From positions 124,001 to 188,000 of the forward strand of contig CALKUK010000014.1 in the NCBI GenBank assembly GCA_937996655.1: a stretch of DNA of 64,000 nucleotides. The letters are read 5' to 3'. Below are positions 41,101-48,205 of this stretch, one piece after another (within the stretch, counting starts at the first letter, position 1; every line of letters starts with the position of its first letter). Below the pieces are notes generated by a model. That model saw only the letters and a list, made by a program, of their open reading frames with translations, did no database searches and was not told the origin of the DNA. The position numbers and the translations under genes are program-made. This DNA comes from an uncultured Sphingomonadaceae bacterium. GTDB lineage: Bacteria; Pseudomonadota; Alphaproteobacteria; Sphingomonadales; Sphingomonadaceae.

Positions 41101-41520
41101 GTTCTCAGGGAAAAGACGCCTGCCGGACTTGCTTATGTCGGCATTCCGCAGGCTTGGCTTTTCCAGATCGGATTTGCATTGATCTCACCGCTCATCGATC
41201 TGGCGCTGGTGGTGAGCATTGTGTCGACCTGGATGCGCGTTGAGCAGCATGGTTGGGCACAGACCCAGAGCGATGTCCTGCGCATGGCGATTTACTGGAT
41301 CATTTTCACCGCAATCGATGTGATTTGCGGTTGGGTGGCTTATCGCCTCGAGAAGCGGGAAAAGCGTTACCCGGCCTTCCTTCTGATCGCCCAACGTTTT
41401 GTCTATCGCCAGCTAATGTACTTTGTTGTGATCCGCGCTGTCGTCAACGCGATGCGTGGTCCCTGGGTCGGCTGGGGGAAGCTGGAACGAAGCGGGCGCG
41501 TAGACAGCCAACGCGCGTGA
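38197..41520 (+). CDS. Trifunctional GH18-like hydrolase / polysaccharide deacetylase / GT2 synthase
   Basis: One 1107-residue membrane protein. After an N-terminal helix comes a GH18-like region with GVMFDFEEL (Asp199, Glu201 as DxE). A NodB/CE4 deacetylase follows (FDDGPD, Asp467-Asp468; GNHSFTHPN). Then a helix pair and a processive GT2 domain (DDGSKDDT at 772, ALDADTQF, EDQDLT, QRFRW at 951) with C-terminal helices. This unites in one chain what PgaB and PgaC do separately, suggesting synthesis and tailoring of a GlcNAc-type polysaccharide. TTG 38197 is chosen: AGGA is close upstream and ERPIFFDASGRR fits the usual start of this family. Confidence 0.9.
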   Translation: MERPIFFDASGRRNQLTMRSFFLALAILFVTAVTFAVTVVDTPIPGPLMLTMERPQPRPLSQQVNRTIAKIKTWLPGGGTTARQQVNQVKVGFYVPWDDASRASLINHIGELDWLVPGLISVTGANHHLTLFQDRPLQTLLASTAKPPAIVPMVQNVLNGQWDSVGMAALLHDPKARAVFLNRLEPQISAQKAIGVMFDFEELPVSSQGDYLKFLAEAKARFAAHHWMIMLAVPVDNADWNLGAYARIADRLVLMTYDQHTTDAEAGPIAGQKWFVDHLKSALAVVPRAKAIVAVGSYTYDWTGVAKGSTGSVEEVWLAAHDSQTPIQFDRASGNPTFSYEENGDTHTVWFLDAATMWNQLRATHMEGVAGVALWRLGTEDPGVWPVLDAFQTGKLPNLTRLQSLANVDIQGSGEILRIEEQPVAGSRSLIQSASGLIVDERYHALPTPYVIGRTGYQKGLVALSFDDGPDPDWTPKILDVLKAKHAPATFFVIGENAMPHPLLLNRIVQEGSEIGNHSFTHPNLAQVSEEGTRLELNSTTRLIEAYTGRSVRLFRAPYFGDAEPTTPNEIVPALVAQQDGYTNVGLHVDPGDWKKPGVAAIVKATLDQVDTETPATGAQIVLLHDGGGERSQTVAALPQIIDGLRARGYQLVPVSKLAGLSRDAVMPKVTGSDLLSVRADVGVFLFFGAIGYVLNWLFFAVITIGIARAMLLAVLAWNSNRPQNRPVAPPIDPSLFVSVLIPAFNEARVIDASVRRVLESTQVAIEVIVIDDGSKDDTSAIVAAGFGNDPRVQLLTLQNGGKARALNEGLKLAKGGIIIALDADTQFEADTIAKLARWFADPEIGAVAGNAKVGNRHNLVTRWQAVEYVTAQNLERRALSSFDAIMVVPGAVGAWRRAALDEVGGYPADTLAEDQDLTIAIQRKGWRIGYDVDAVAWTEAPESLGALATQRFRWAYGTLQCLWKHRSVLREKTPAGLAYVGIPQAWLFQIGFALISPLIDLALVVSIVSTWMRVEQHGWAQTQSDVLRMAIYWIIFTAIDVICGWVAYRLEKREKRYPAFLLIAQRFVYRQLMYFVVIRAVVNAMRGPWVGWGKLERSGRVDSQRA

Positions 41521-41547
41521 CGACCGCCTGACGCCTGTGCTGGATTG

Positions 41548-41581
41548 CGAATGCGAGCGGAGGTGCTGAGGGGAATCGAAC
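41548..41581 (-). repeat. Decayed copy of the tRNA-Ala 3' end (att-like direct repeat)
   Basis: This 34-bp segment matches 42542-42575 at 31 of 34 positions. The matched part covers the T-arm, acceptor 3' strand and CCA end of tRNA-Ala plus 10 bp of flank. The remainder of the tRNA is absent. Orientation is the same as the intact tRNA gene, as expected for the distal attachment site of an element inserted at a tRNA 3' end. Confidence 0.75.
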
Positions 41582-41739
41582 GAGTCTCGGCTAGAATTCA
41601 ACGTTCGAAACGGGCGCGTTGCAGTCTGCACTGAAGCGATTTTTAGACGCTCGCATACGTGAATGAGCACCTACGGCTCGGCGGTTGCCGCGGCTTCGGC
41701 ATCGTTTAACTCACTAACCCCACCCCGAGGGAATGTGAG

Positions 41740-42411
41740 CTAACTTAGCCGCCCTACTAGGTCCTCGGTGTCGCAAAGGTCGGCAAAGATCCAACCAAGT
41801 GAATAGAGCGCCGCTTCGTGTTCTTCGTCTGTGAGGGCTGCATTCGCATCGGCGACCATCAGCACTTTGTAATTGAGCTGCATGGCATCGCGGACGGTGC
41901 TTTCGCAGCAACAATTGGTGAGTGTCCCGGTGACGATGAGCGTATCGATGCCGCGTGCCTGAAGTGAGCGGTGGAGCGCGCAGGTGCCGGGCGTGAAGCC
42001 ACTGAAGCGTTGCTTCTCGATCATCAGGTCGCTGTCTGCGACCTCCAGCGTCGGCCAGAGCTCCCAATGATGTGCGCCGGGCGTGAAGGCCTCACGGTGC
42101 GCGTCAGCACCAGTTCCCATGCGCTGTAGAAAGATAGGCCAGGCCGCGTCGCCCTCGGCCGTGGTGTAACGCAGGAAGATATTCGTCCCACCTGCCGCGC
42201 GAACCGCTTGCGAGACCTTGTTGATATTATCCACGATGCCGCGTGCCGCCGGCACTTCGACAGGCGCGCCTTCTTCCATGAACCCATTTTGCATATCGAT
42301 AATGAGATGTGCGGTCCGTTTGGGATCAAGTGCGGGATAGATGGAGCGCACCCCGCCACGGCGTTCGGCAATGCGATCGATGATCGCATGAAGGTCTATG
42401 GCATGCGGCAC
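41740..42411 (-). CDS. Isochorismatase-like cysteine hydrolase
   Basis: A 223-residue hydrolase of the isochorismatase/nicotinamidase superfamily. The triad is readable: Asp39 (LIIDMQNGF), Lys133 (IEKQRFSGF) and Cys168 in TNCCCEST. Substrate cannot be predicted; these enzymes act on isochorismate, nicotinamide, N-carbamoyl compounds or ureas. No siderophore or amidase genes are nearby. It stands alone between the two tRNA-Ala 3'-end repeats, so it may be cargo of a small, now immobile insertion. Confidence 0.9.
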   Translation of the reverse strand: MPHAIDLHAIIDRIAERRGGVRSIYPALDPKRTAHLIIDMQNGFMEEGAPVEVPAARGIVDNINKVSQAVRAAGGTNIFLRYTTAEGDAAWPIFLQRMGTGADAHREAFTPGAHHWELWPTLEVADSDLMIEKQRFSGFTPGTCALHRSLQARGIDTLIVTGTLTNCCCESTVRDAMQLNYKVLMVADANAALTDEEHEAALYSLGWIFADLCDTEDLVGRLS

Positions 42412-42541
42412 GGCAGCTGTCCTTTTGATGTTCCGCGCGAGGTATCAGGCCGCCCTTGCTCGGGTCAATGTCCGAGAGACGCCGGACTGCTGCCATCTGC
42501 AAAAACAGGACGACGGCGGCGAAGCGGCTAAATCGGAAAAC

Positions 42542-42575
42542 CGAATGCGAGTGGTGGAGCTGAGGGGAATCGAAC
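42542..42575 (-). repeat. Intact tRNA-Ala 3' end copy of the att-like repeat
   Basis: Second member of the 34-bp direct repeat; it includes the encoded CCA and 10 bp beyond the tRNA 3' end. The two copies are 994 bp apart and bracket the cysteine hydrolase gene. Confidence 0.7.
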
Positions 42576-42627
42576 CCCTGACCTCATCATTGCGAACGAT
42601 GCGCTCTACCAACTGAGCTACAGCCCC
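42552..42627 (-). tRNA. tRNA-Ala (anticodon CGC)
   Basis: Read on the minus strand, acceptor GGGGCTG pairs with CAGCTCC, followed by discriminator A and an encoded CCA. The D-arm contains AGCTCAGTTGGTAGAGC, the anticodon loop is TTCGCAA (anticodon CGC at 42592-42594), and the T-arm has GGTTCGATTCC. All arms of the cloverleaf fit. It decodes GCG alanine codons. Confidence 0.96.
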
Positions 42628-42768
42628 GCATTCGAAATTCGCCCTTAGCGGTGCCAAATTGCGCTTGCAATGGGGAACGCTTGCCCTTGGCGGGATTTGA
42701 AATAGAAGCGGATGGGAACGGGAACAGTCAACGCCCCGGCATCACAATAACACGAGAGGAGCCTCCAC

Positions 42769-43776
42769 ATGGCACGCGCATGGTATTTCAAATCAACCCC
42801 CAATGGTCTGCCGACACTGGACAATGTTGCGCTGGCGGATCTGCCGCAGCTGGACCTTGGCCCCAACCAGATCCGCGTGCGCAACGCCTATCTGTCGGTC
42901 GACCCCTATATGCGCGGCCGGATGACGACGGTGAAGTCGTATGTCCCCGGCTTTGAGGTCGATCAGCCGATGACAGGCGGCGCTGTGGGTGAAGTCATTG
43001 AAAGCACAGCCGATGGCTATGCGGTCGGTGACAAGGTCATGCACATGAACGGCTGGCGTGATGAAGCGATTGTCGACATTGTCGGCGGCGGTGCTCCAAC
43101 CGATCCGCAAAAGTTGCCTCCGCTCAACGTGCCGATCCAGACGTTTCTCCACAATCTCGGCCTCACGGGTGCCACTGCCTATATGGGCCTGATGAAGACG
43201 GCGTCGGCCAAGCCCGGTGACATTGTGTTCGTCTCCGCAGCAGCGGGCGCTGTCGGCTCGGCGGTCGTCCAGATTGCCAAGAAAAAGGGCATGACCGTTA
43301 TCGGCTCGGCCGGTGGCGCCGCCAAATGTGAATGGGTCCGTTCCCTCGGCGCAGATGCCTGTGTCGATTACAAGGCGGGCAATTTGCTGGAACAGCTGAG
43401 CGCGGCGGCACCGGACGGCATTGACGTGTATTTCGACAATGTCGGTGGCGATCATCTCGATGCCGCCTTTGCGCTCGCACGGGATTATGCGCGCTTTGCG
43501 ATTTGCGGCATGATCGACAAATATAATGAGGCCGATCAGGGGCATGAGTTCAAATACATCCTGCGCTCCATTCCGGCGCGGATCAACATGCGCGGCTTCA
43601 TCTTCACCGACTATGCCGAGTTCATGCCGGAGTTTCTGGCCGACGTCGCACCGATGGTGCTGTCGGGTGAAATGAAGATGCAGGAAACGGTGCATGAGGG
43701 TCTCGACACCACGTTTGACGCGTTCCTCGGCCTCTTCTCCGGCGCGAATACGGGCAAGATGCTCGTCCGCATCTAA
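42769..43776 (+). CDS. NADP-dependent MDR-family oxidoreductase
   Basis: A 335-residue zinc-free medium-chain reductase of the leukotriene-B4 dehydrogenase/CurA-like group. SVDPYMRGRM at the N-terminus and the cofactor loop SAAAGAVGSAVVQIAKKKG are characteristic. Members reduce alpha,beta-unsaturated carbonyls with NADPH. AGAGGAG precedes ATG 42769. It appears monocistronic; substrate unknown. Confidence 0.93.
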   Translation: MARAWYFKSTPNGLPTLDNVALADLPQLDLGPNQIRVRNAYLSVDPYMRGRMTTVKSYVPGFEVDQPMTGGAVGEVIESTADGYAVGDKVMHMNGWRDEAIVDIVGGGAPTDPQKLPPLNVPIQTFLHNLGLTGATAYMGLMKTASAKPGDIVFVSAAAGAVGSAVVQIAKKKGMTVIGSAGGAAKCEWVRSLGADACVDYKAGNLLEQLSAAAPDGIDVYFDNVGGDHLDAAFALARDYARFAICGMIDKYNEADQGHEFKYILRSIPARINMRGFIFTDYAEFMPEFLADVAPMVLSGEMKMQETVHEGLDTTFDAFLGLFSGANTGKMLVRI

Positions 43777-43867
43777 CGCCCATCGGGCGCGGAGCCGGAA
43801 GGGGTCCGCGCCCGCCTGTGGCACCCTCTGTCTTGCCATTTTGGCCCAATCCCCGCAAGCTGGGGGT

Positions 43868-44416
43868 ATGGCGATGTTCCGGCCCCTTCCTGTTGCTCTC
43901 CTCGCGCTGGCCCTAGCTGGTTGTGTGAGCGCGCCGCAGACATCGGCCCCTCCGCCACCGCCGCCCAAATTGGCGCCGCCGCCCATGGTCGGTGAGCCAC
44001 CACGCCCCGCCAACTGGGAAGATTGGCGCGCGACGCCCGGCGATTGGGCCTATCGGAAGGATGTGCGCGGTTCGGTCGCCCTGTTCGGGCCGCCGGGGGA
44101 AAATGCGCTGTTCGTTATTCGCTGTGACCCTGCGGGCGGGCGCATCTATCTGTCGCGTGGCGGACGTTTTCCGGTCGGGCAATCGGGGCAAATGAGCATC
44201 CGGACCTCCAGCGCCGCGCGGACTTTGTCAGCGGGCAACAGCAGTGAAAGCCCGCCTTATGTGGCGGCTGAACTGCTCGGTTCTGACCGGCTGCTTGACG
44301 CGATGGCGCATAGCCGCGGGAAATTCGTCATCTCGGTGCGCGGCGCAGAGGATCTTGTGGTCCCGACATGGGCCGAATTTGCGCGGGTCGTCGAGGATTG
44401 CCGGGCCGGCGGCTAA
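43868..44416 (+). CDS. Proline-rich lipoprotein of unknown function
   Basis: A 182-residue protein with a lipoprotein signal (PVALLALALAGC), a proline-rich tether (SAPPPPPPKLAPPPM) and a compact C-terminal domain with WRATPGDWAYRKD and FVIRCDPAGGRIYL. No known domain is recognised, although similar proteins appear to be common in this group. ATG 43868 follows GGGGG. It lies about 90 bp after the oxidoreductase gene and may share its transcript. Confidence 0.8.
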   Translation: MAMFRPLPVALLALALAGCVSAPQTSAPPPPPPKLAPPPMVGEPPRPANWEDWRATPGDWAYRKDVRGSVALFGPPGENALFVIRCDPAGGRIYLSRGGRFPVGQSGQMSIRTSSAARTLSAGNSSESPPYVAAELLGSDRLLDAMAHSRGKFVISVRGAEDLVVPTWAEFARVVEDCRAGG

Positions 44417-44513
44417 AGCATTCTGCGACGCAGGCCCGAAAGTCTGATTCTGACAGCAAACTATTTCATTTCAAGTCTTGATTGCGCGACTCGCCTGACT
44501 CATGTTGCCGCTC

Positions 44514-44736
44514 GCGAACCATTCGGTTCGCTTGGCGCAATACAGCGAAAGGAGGTGATCCGATGTCTCATGGTCCAGCTAAGAGGTCGGAAAGGGTGAT
44601 CCGCAGCTAGGCGCGCTTATGCGCTGCCTTTGGTCTCTGCAGAAACGGAAGCCGCTGAACAAATACAGTAGGCTCTACACCTCCGATCGCTGACCATGCT
44701 GAAGGGTCGTGGAACCGATAGGTTCTGCGGCCCTTC
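44514..44736 (+). ncRNA. Candidate structured RNA with perfect Shine-Dalgarno and internal anti-SD
   Basis: The 320-bp gap between the lipoprotein and phhA genes holds a chain of plus-strand structures. Hairpin 1 (44514-44531) is GCGAACC-ATTC-GGTTCGC. AAAGGAGGTGATCC (44548-44561) is perfectly complementary to the 16S 3' end. Hairpin 2 lies at 44609-44629. CACCTCC (44678-44684) can pair with the GGAGGTG of the SD. Hairpin 3 (44701-44736) has a 16-bp stem and GATA loop. Three of its pairs are G-U on the plus strand and would be A-C mismatches on the minus strand, so the plus transcript is the structured one. No known RNA family is recognised. Confidence 0.55.
44563..44610 (+). CDS. 15-codon ORF with consensus-perfect ribosome site
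   Basis: ATG 44563 to TAG 44610 encodes MSHGPAKRSERVIRS, a basic 15-residue peptide. The Shine-Dalgarno AAAGGAGGTGATCC is perfect over 14 nt, with its AGGAGG core 7 nt before the ATG. No coding gene follows on the same strand, so it is not an ordinary operon leader. It may be a regulatory uORF inside the structured RNA, or a true small protein. Confidence 0.4.
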   Translation: MSHGPAKRSERVIRS

Positions 44737-45612
44737 TCATATCTGGCCGATGCGATTTCTAGGATAGGCCTGTGTGCCGCGCGTATAGATGCGGTCTGCG
44801 GGCAGGACGTCCGCAACGCCAATGTCGGGCAGGCCCTCTAAGTCGCGATAAAGCGGGGCAAAGTCCGTCTCAACCGTTGTCTGGAGGAGATGGTCGAGGC
44901 TGGGGATGACGAAATAGCTCTGTTGGAAATCGTTGATCCGATAGTCCGTGCGCATCAGGCGCAGCAGATCAAAGCCGAGCCGGTTGGGGCTGGGATCGTC
45001 CAGCGCGAAGAGGCTTTCTGCATGGCTGGAGACGATGCCCGCGCCATAGGTGCGTAACTGCCCGCCTTCTTCGATCAGCCCGAATTCAACCGTGTACCAG
45101 TAAAGCCGCGCCAGCTTGTGCAGCGCGCCAAAGCCAAGGCTGCGCAGCCCGCCTTGTCCATAGGCGACCATGTAGTCAGCAAAAACCGGGTCCGCGAGCA
45201 TCGGTACATGGCCAAAGACGTCGTGGAAGATGTCTGGTTCCTGCAGATAGTCGATCTGCGCGGGCGAGCGGATGAAATTGCCCGCCGGGAAGCGCCGGTT
45301 GGCCAAATGTTCAAAAAAGACGGCGTCCGGCACAAGGCCGGGGACGGCGACGACGGACCAGCCAGTAGCCGCTGTCAGCAGGGCGTTGAGCTCACGATTG
45401 TCGGGTATACCGGAGCGGGAGAGGCGCAAAACATCCAACCCACGCAAAAACGCGTCGGCGGCGCGGCCGGGCAGCATGTCGGATTGACGGGCAAAGAGCC
45501 GGTCCCACATGGCGTGGTCGTCTGCGCTGAACGCGTCCCAGTCCTGCGGGATGGTCCAGTCCGCCGCAGCGCCGGGCGGGGGCGTATCATGAATATGGGA
45601 CGCAACCGACAT
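44737..45612 (-). CDS. phhA: Phenylalanine 4-monooxygenase
   Basis: Pterin-dependent hydroxylase converting phenylalanine to tyrosine. The 291 residues are typical of the bacterial catalytic-domain-only enzyme. Fe(II) ligands are His130 and His135 (HDVFGH) and Glu176 (YWYTVEFGL). It begins 54 bp after the gyrB stop, with a long palindrome in between that may be operator or terminator. Its stop codon abuts a large hairpin of the opposite-strand RNA candidate. Confidence 0.96.
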   Translation of the reverse strand: MSVASHIHDTPPPGAAADWTIPQDWDAFSADDHAMWDRLFARQSDMLPGRAADAFLRGLDVLRLSRSGIPDNRELNALLTAATGWSVVAVPGLVPDAVFFEHLANRRFPAGNFIRSPAQIDYLQEPDIFHDVFGHVPMLADPVFADYMVAYGQGGLRSLGFGALHKLARLYWYTVEFGLIEEGGQLRTYGAGIVSSHAESLFALDDPSPNRLGFDLLRLMRTDYRINDFQQSYFVIPSLDHLLQTTVETDFAPLYRDLEGLPDIGVADVLPADRIYTRGTQAYPRNRIGQI

Positions 45613-45624
45613 ACGCCCAGAGTA

Positions 45625-45658
45625 GCGCCAACCAGTTTCAATTGAAACCAGTTGGCGC
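45625..45658. promoter_or_regulatory. 34-bp palindrome between gyrB and phhA
   Basis: Outer arms GCGCCAAC (45625-45632) and GTTGGCGC (45651-45658) enclose a perfect 14-bp inner palindrome GTTTCAATTGAAAC (45635-45648). It lies 12 bp before the phhA start and 8 bp beyond the gyrB stop. With no T-run, an operator for phhA fits at least as well as a gyrB terminator. Confidence 0.5.
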
Positions 45659-45666
45659 CATCGGGA

Positions 45667-48156
45667 TCAGATATCGAGATTGGCGACGTTGAGCGCGTTT
45701 TCCTGAATATATTCGCGGCGTGGCTCAACGACATCGCCCATCAGCTGGGTGAAGATTTCATCGGCCAGATCGGCCTGGGCCACTTCGACGCGGAGCAAGG
45801 AGCGGTTGTCCGGGTCCAGCGTGGTTTCCCAAAGCTGTTCCGCGTTCATTTCACCAAGGCCTTTATAGCGCGAGATGGAAAGGCCCTTGCGCCCGACGGC
45901 GAGGATGCCATCCAGCAGCTCGGATGGGCGCGAGACCATGGTTGTGCGACGGTTATTGGCAATAGGGGCGTCCTCCTCCCCGTCCGCAACCGGTTCCGGC
46001 GCGGACTTGCCGATGGGCACCAGCCGGCCGACATCGGCATAAGCATCCGTCTGTTCGGCGATCAGGGTATGCAGGCGGCGCGCCTCCTGGCTTTGCAGGA
46101 AGCTGGCTTCGATCACATGATGGTCGGTCACGCCGCGCCACAGGCGCTGCAGGTGATAGCCGCCTTCTTCGCTCACGATGCCGCTCCACTTCGCCTCAAG
46201 GTCGGCGCGGTTGAGCCACTCCGCCGTCAGGCCGATGGCGCGGGCGCGCGCTTCGGGGTTGGCTGCGGGGTCGAGCGCACCGATCAAAGCGAGGCCTTCG
46301 ATGATGGCAGGGTCGTACTTCTTCGGCACGTAACGCATCAGGCTGCGCGTGCGGCGGGCATGGTCAATCAGCAGCTTCAGGTCCGCGCCGGAACGGGTGC
46401 CGCCCGATGTCTCCAGCGCGACGGCTGCAACGCCTGCATCCACCAGATAATCGTCAAGCGCCGCATCGTCCTTCAGATAGACTTCAGAGCGACCGCGCGC
46501 CGCTTTGTAGAGCGGCGGCTGGGCGATGTAGAGGTGCCCGCGTGCGATGATTTCAGGCATCTGGCGATAGAAGAAAGTGAGCAGCAGCGTGCGGATGTGT
46601 GCGCCATCCACGTCGGCGTCCGTCATGATGACAATCTTGTGGTAGCGCAGCTTTTCAATGTTGAAATCGTCGCGGCCAATGCCGGTGCCCATCGCCTGAA
46701 TGAGGGTGCCGACTTCCTTCGACGCCAGCATCTTGTCGAACCGCGCGCGCTCCACGTTCAGGATTTTACCCTTGAGCGGCAGGATTGCCTGATTGTGGCG
46801 GTTGCGGCCCTGCTTGGCGGAGCCACCTGCGGAATCCCCTTCGACGAGGAAGAGTTCAGACTTGGCGGGGTCGCGCTCCTGACAATCGGCGAGCTTGCCG
46901 GGCAGCGAGGCGATATCCATCACGCCCTTACGGCGCGTCAGTTCACGTGCGCGTTTGGCAGCCTCACGGGCGGCGGCGGCGTCGATGATTTTCTGGACCA
47001 CAGATTTCGCATTGGCCGGATTTTCTTCCAGCCATTCCGCCATCTTGTCGGCCATCAGGCTTTCCAGCGGCTGACGCACTTCGGACGAGACGAGCTTGTC
47101 CTTGGTCTGGCTCGAAAATTTCGGATCCGGCAATTTGACCGAGACGATGGCGGTGAGGCCTTCGCGCATGTCTTCGCCGGTGAGCGTCACCTTCTCCTTT
47201 TTCAGGAGGCCCGACTTTTCAGCATAGTTGTTGAGCGTGCGGGTCAGCGCCGCGCGGAAGGCGGCCAGATGCGTGCCGCCATCGCGCTGCGGGATGTTGT
47301 TGGTGAAGCACAGCACGTTTTCGTAATAGCTGTCATTCCACTCCAGCGCGACTTCAATGCCGACGCCGTCGCGTTGGCCGGAAACGGCAATGGGGTCTGG
47401 AAAGAGCGGAGTCTTTGCGCGGTCGAGATACTTCACGAAGGCCGCGATGCCACCTTCATAGTAAAGTTCGACTTCCTTCTTTTCTGCGTGGCGTGCGTCG
47501 ATCAGGAACAGGCGGACGCCCGAATTGAGGAAAGCGAGTTCGCGGTAGCGGTGCTCCAGCTTTTCAAAATCAAATTCGGTGATCTTGAAGGTTTCCGGGC
47601 TCGGCAGGAAGGTGACGCGCGTGCCCTTCTTCCCATTGGCCGGACCGACGACCTTCAGCGGCGCCACAGCGTCGCCATGGCTGAACTGCATGTAATGCTC
47701 TTCACCGTCGCGCCAGATGGTGAGATCCAGCGTGATCGACAAGGCGTTTACAACCGAGACGCCGACGCCGTGCAGACCGCCCGACACCTTATAGGCATTG
47801 TCGTCTGACGTGTTCTCAAACTTCCCGCCCGCGTGGAGCTGCGTCATGATGACTTCGGCGGCCGACACGCCTTCTTCGGAGTGAATGCCGGTCGGAATGC
47901 CACGGCCATTGTCTTCGACGGAGACGGACCCATCGGGGTTCAGCTGGATGAGGATCTTGTCGCAATGACCCGCGAGCGCCTCGTCAATTGCGTTGTCCGA
48001 AACTTCGAACACCATGTGGTGGAGACCCGATCCATCGTCGGTATCGCCAATGTACATGCCCGGCCGCTTGCGCACCGCATCCAGCCCTTTGAGGACCTTA
48101 ATGGAATCAGCGCCATAAGCGGATGTGTTCGGGGTGTTTGCCGTATCTTCTGTCAT
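45667..48156 (-). CDS. gyrB: DNA gyrase subunit B
   Basis: ATPase subunit of type II topoisomerase that introduces negative supercoils. The 829 residues show RKRPGMYIGDT, ATP-site VEDNGRGIPTG, the GyrB Toprim start LVEGDSAGGSAKQGR, PLKGKILNVE and DADVDGAHIRTLLL. A long insertion-bearing Toprim/C-terminal region gives the usual GyrB length, distinguishing it from ParE. dnaA, dnaN and recF are not adjacent, so the locus is not near oriC by gene order. Confidence 0.97.
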   Translation of the reverse strand: MTEDTANTPNTSAYGADSIKVLKGLDAVRKRPGMYIGDTDDGSGLHHMVFEVSDNAIDEALAGHCDKILIQLNPDGSVSVEDNGRGIPTGIHSEEGVSAAEVIMTQLHAGGKFENTSDDNAYKVSGGLHGVGVSVVNALSITLDLTIWRDGEEHYMQFSHGDAVAPLKVVGPANGKKGTRVTFLPSPETFKITEFDFEKLEHRYRELAFLNSGVRLFLIDARHAEKKEVELYYEGGIAAFVKYLDRAKTPLFPDPIAVSGQRDGVGIEVALEWNDSYYENVLCFTNNIPQRDGGTHLAAFRAALTRTLNNYAEKSGLLKKEKVTLTGEDMREGLTAIVSVKLPDPKFSSQTKDKLVSSEVRQPLESLMADKMAEWLEENPANAKSVVQKIIDAAAAREAAKRARELTRRKGVMDIASLPGKLADCQERDPAKSELFLVEGDSAGGSAKQGRNRHNQAILPLKGKILNVERARFDKMLASKEVGTLIQAMGTGIGRDDFNIEKLRYHKIVIMTDADVDGAHIRTLLLTFFYRQMPEIIARGHLYIAQPPLYKAARGRSEVYLKDDAALDDYLVDAGVAAVALETSGGTRSGADLKLLIDHARRTRSLMRYVPKKYDPAIIEGLALIGALDPAANPEARARAIGLTAEWLNRADLEAKWSGIVSEEGGYHLQRLWRGVTDHHVIEASFLQSQEARRLHTLIAEQTDAYADVGRLVPIGKSAPEPVADGEEDAPIANNRRTTMVSRPSELLDGILAVGRKGLSISRYKGLGEMNAEQLWETTLDPDNRSLLRVEVAQADLADEIFTQLMGDVVEPRREYIQENALNVANLDI

Positions 48157-48205
48157 AGCAATTCTATACGGAACCGCCCGCCAAAACCCAAGGGAAAAGG
48201 ACCTG

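Noticed and set aside
42454..42616. Short peptide frames with ELRGIEPLTSSLRT-like sequence
   Set aside because: This is the usual translation of a tRNA gene in the wrong frame; the tRNA-Ala explains it.
44548..44561. Possible 3' end of a 16S rRNA gene on the minus strand
   Set aside because: Only 14 nt match the complement of the 16S tail and the match stops before the next conserved rRNA bases. It reads as a Shine-Dalgarno directly before an ATG.
45652..47808. 718-codon open frame on the plus strand
   Set aside because: It is antisense to gyrB, whose motifs are certain; GC-rich third positions keep the opposite strand open. The translation is rich in His, Arg and Gly with no domain.
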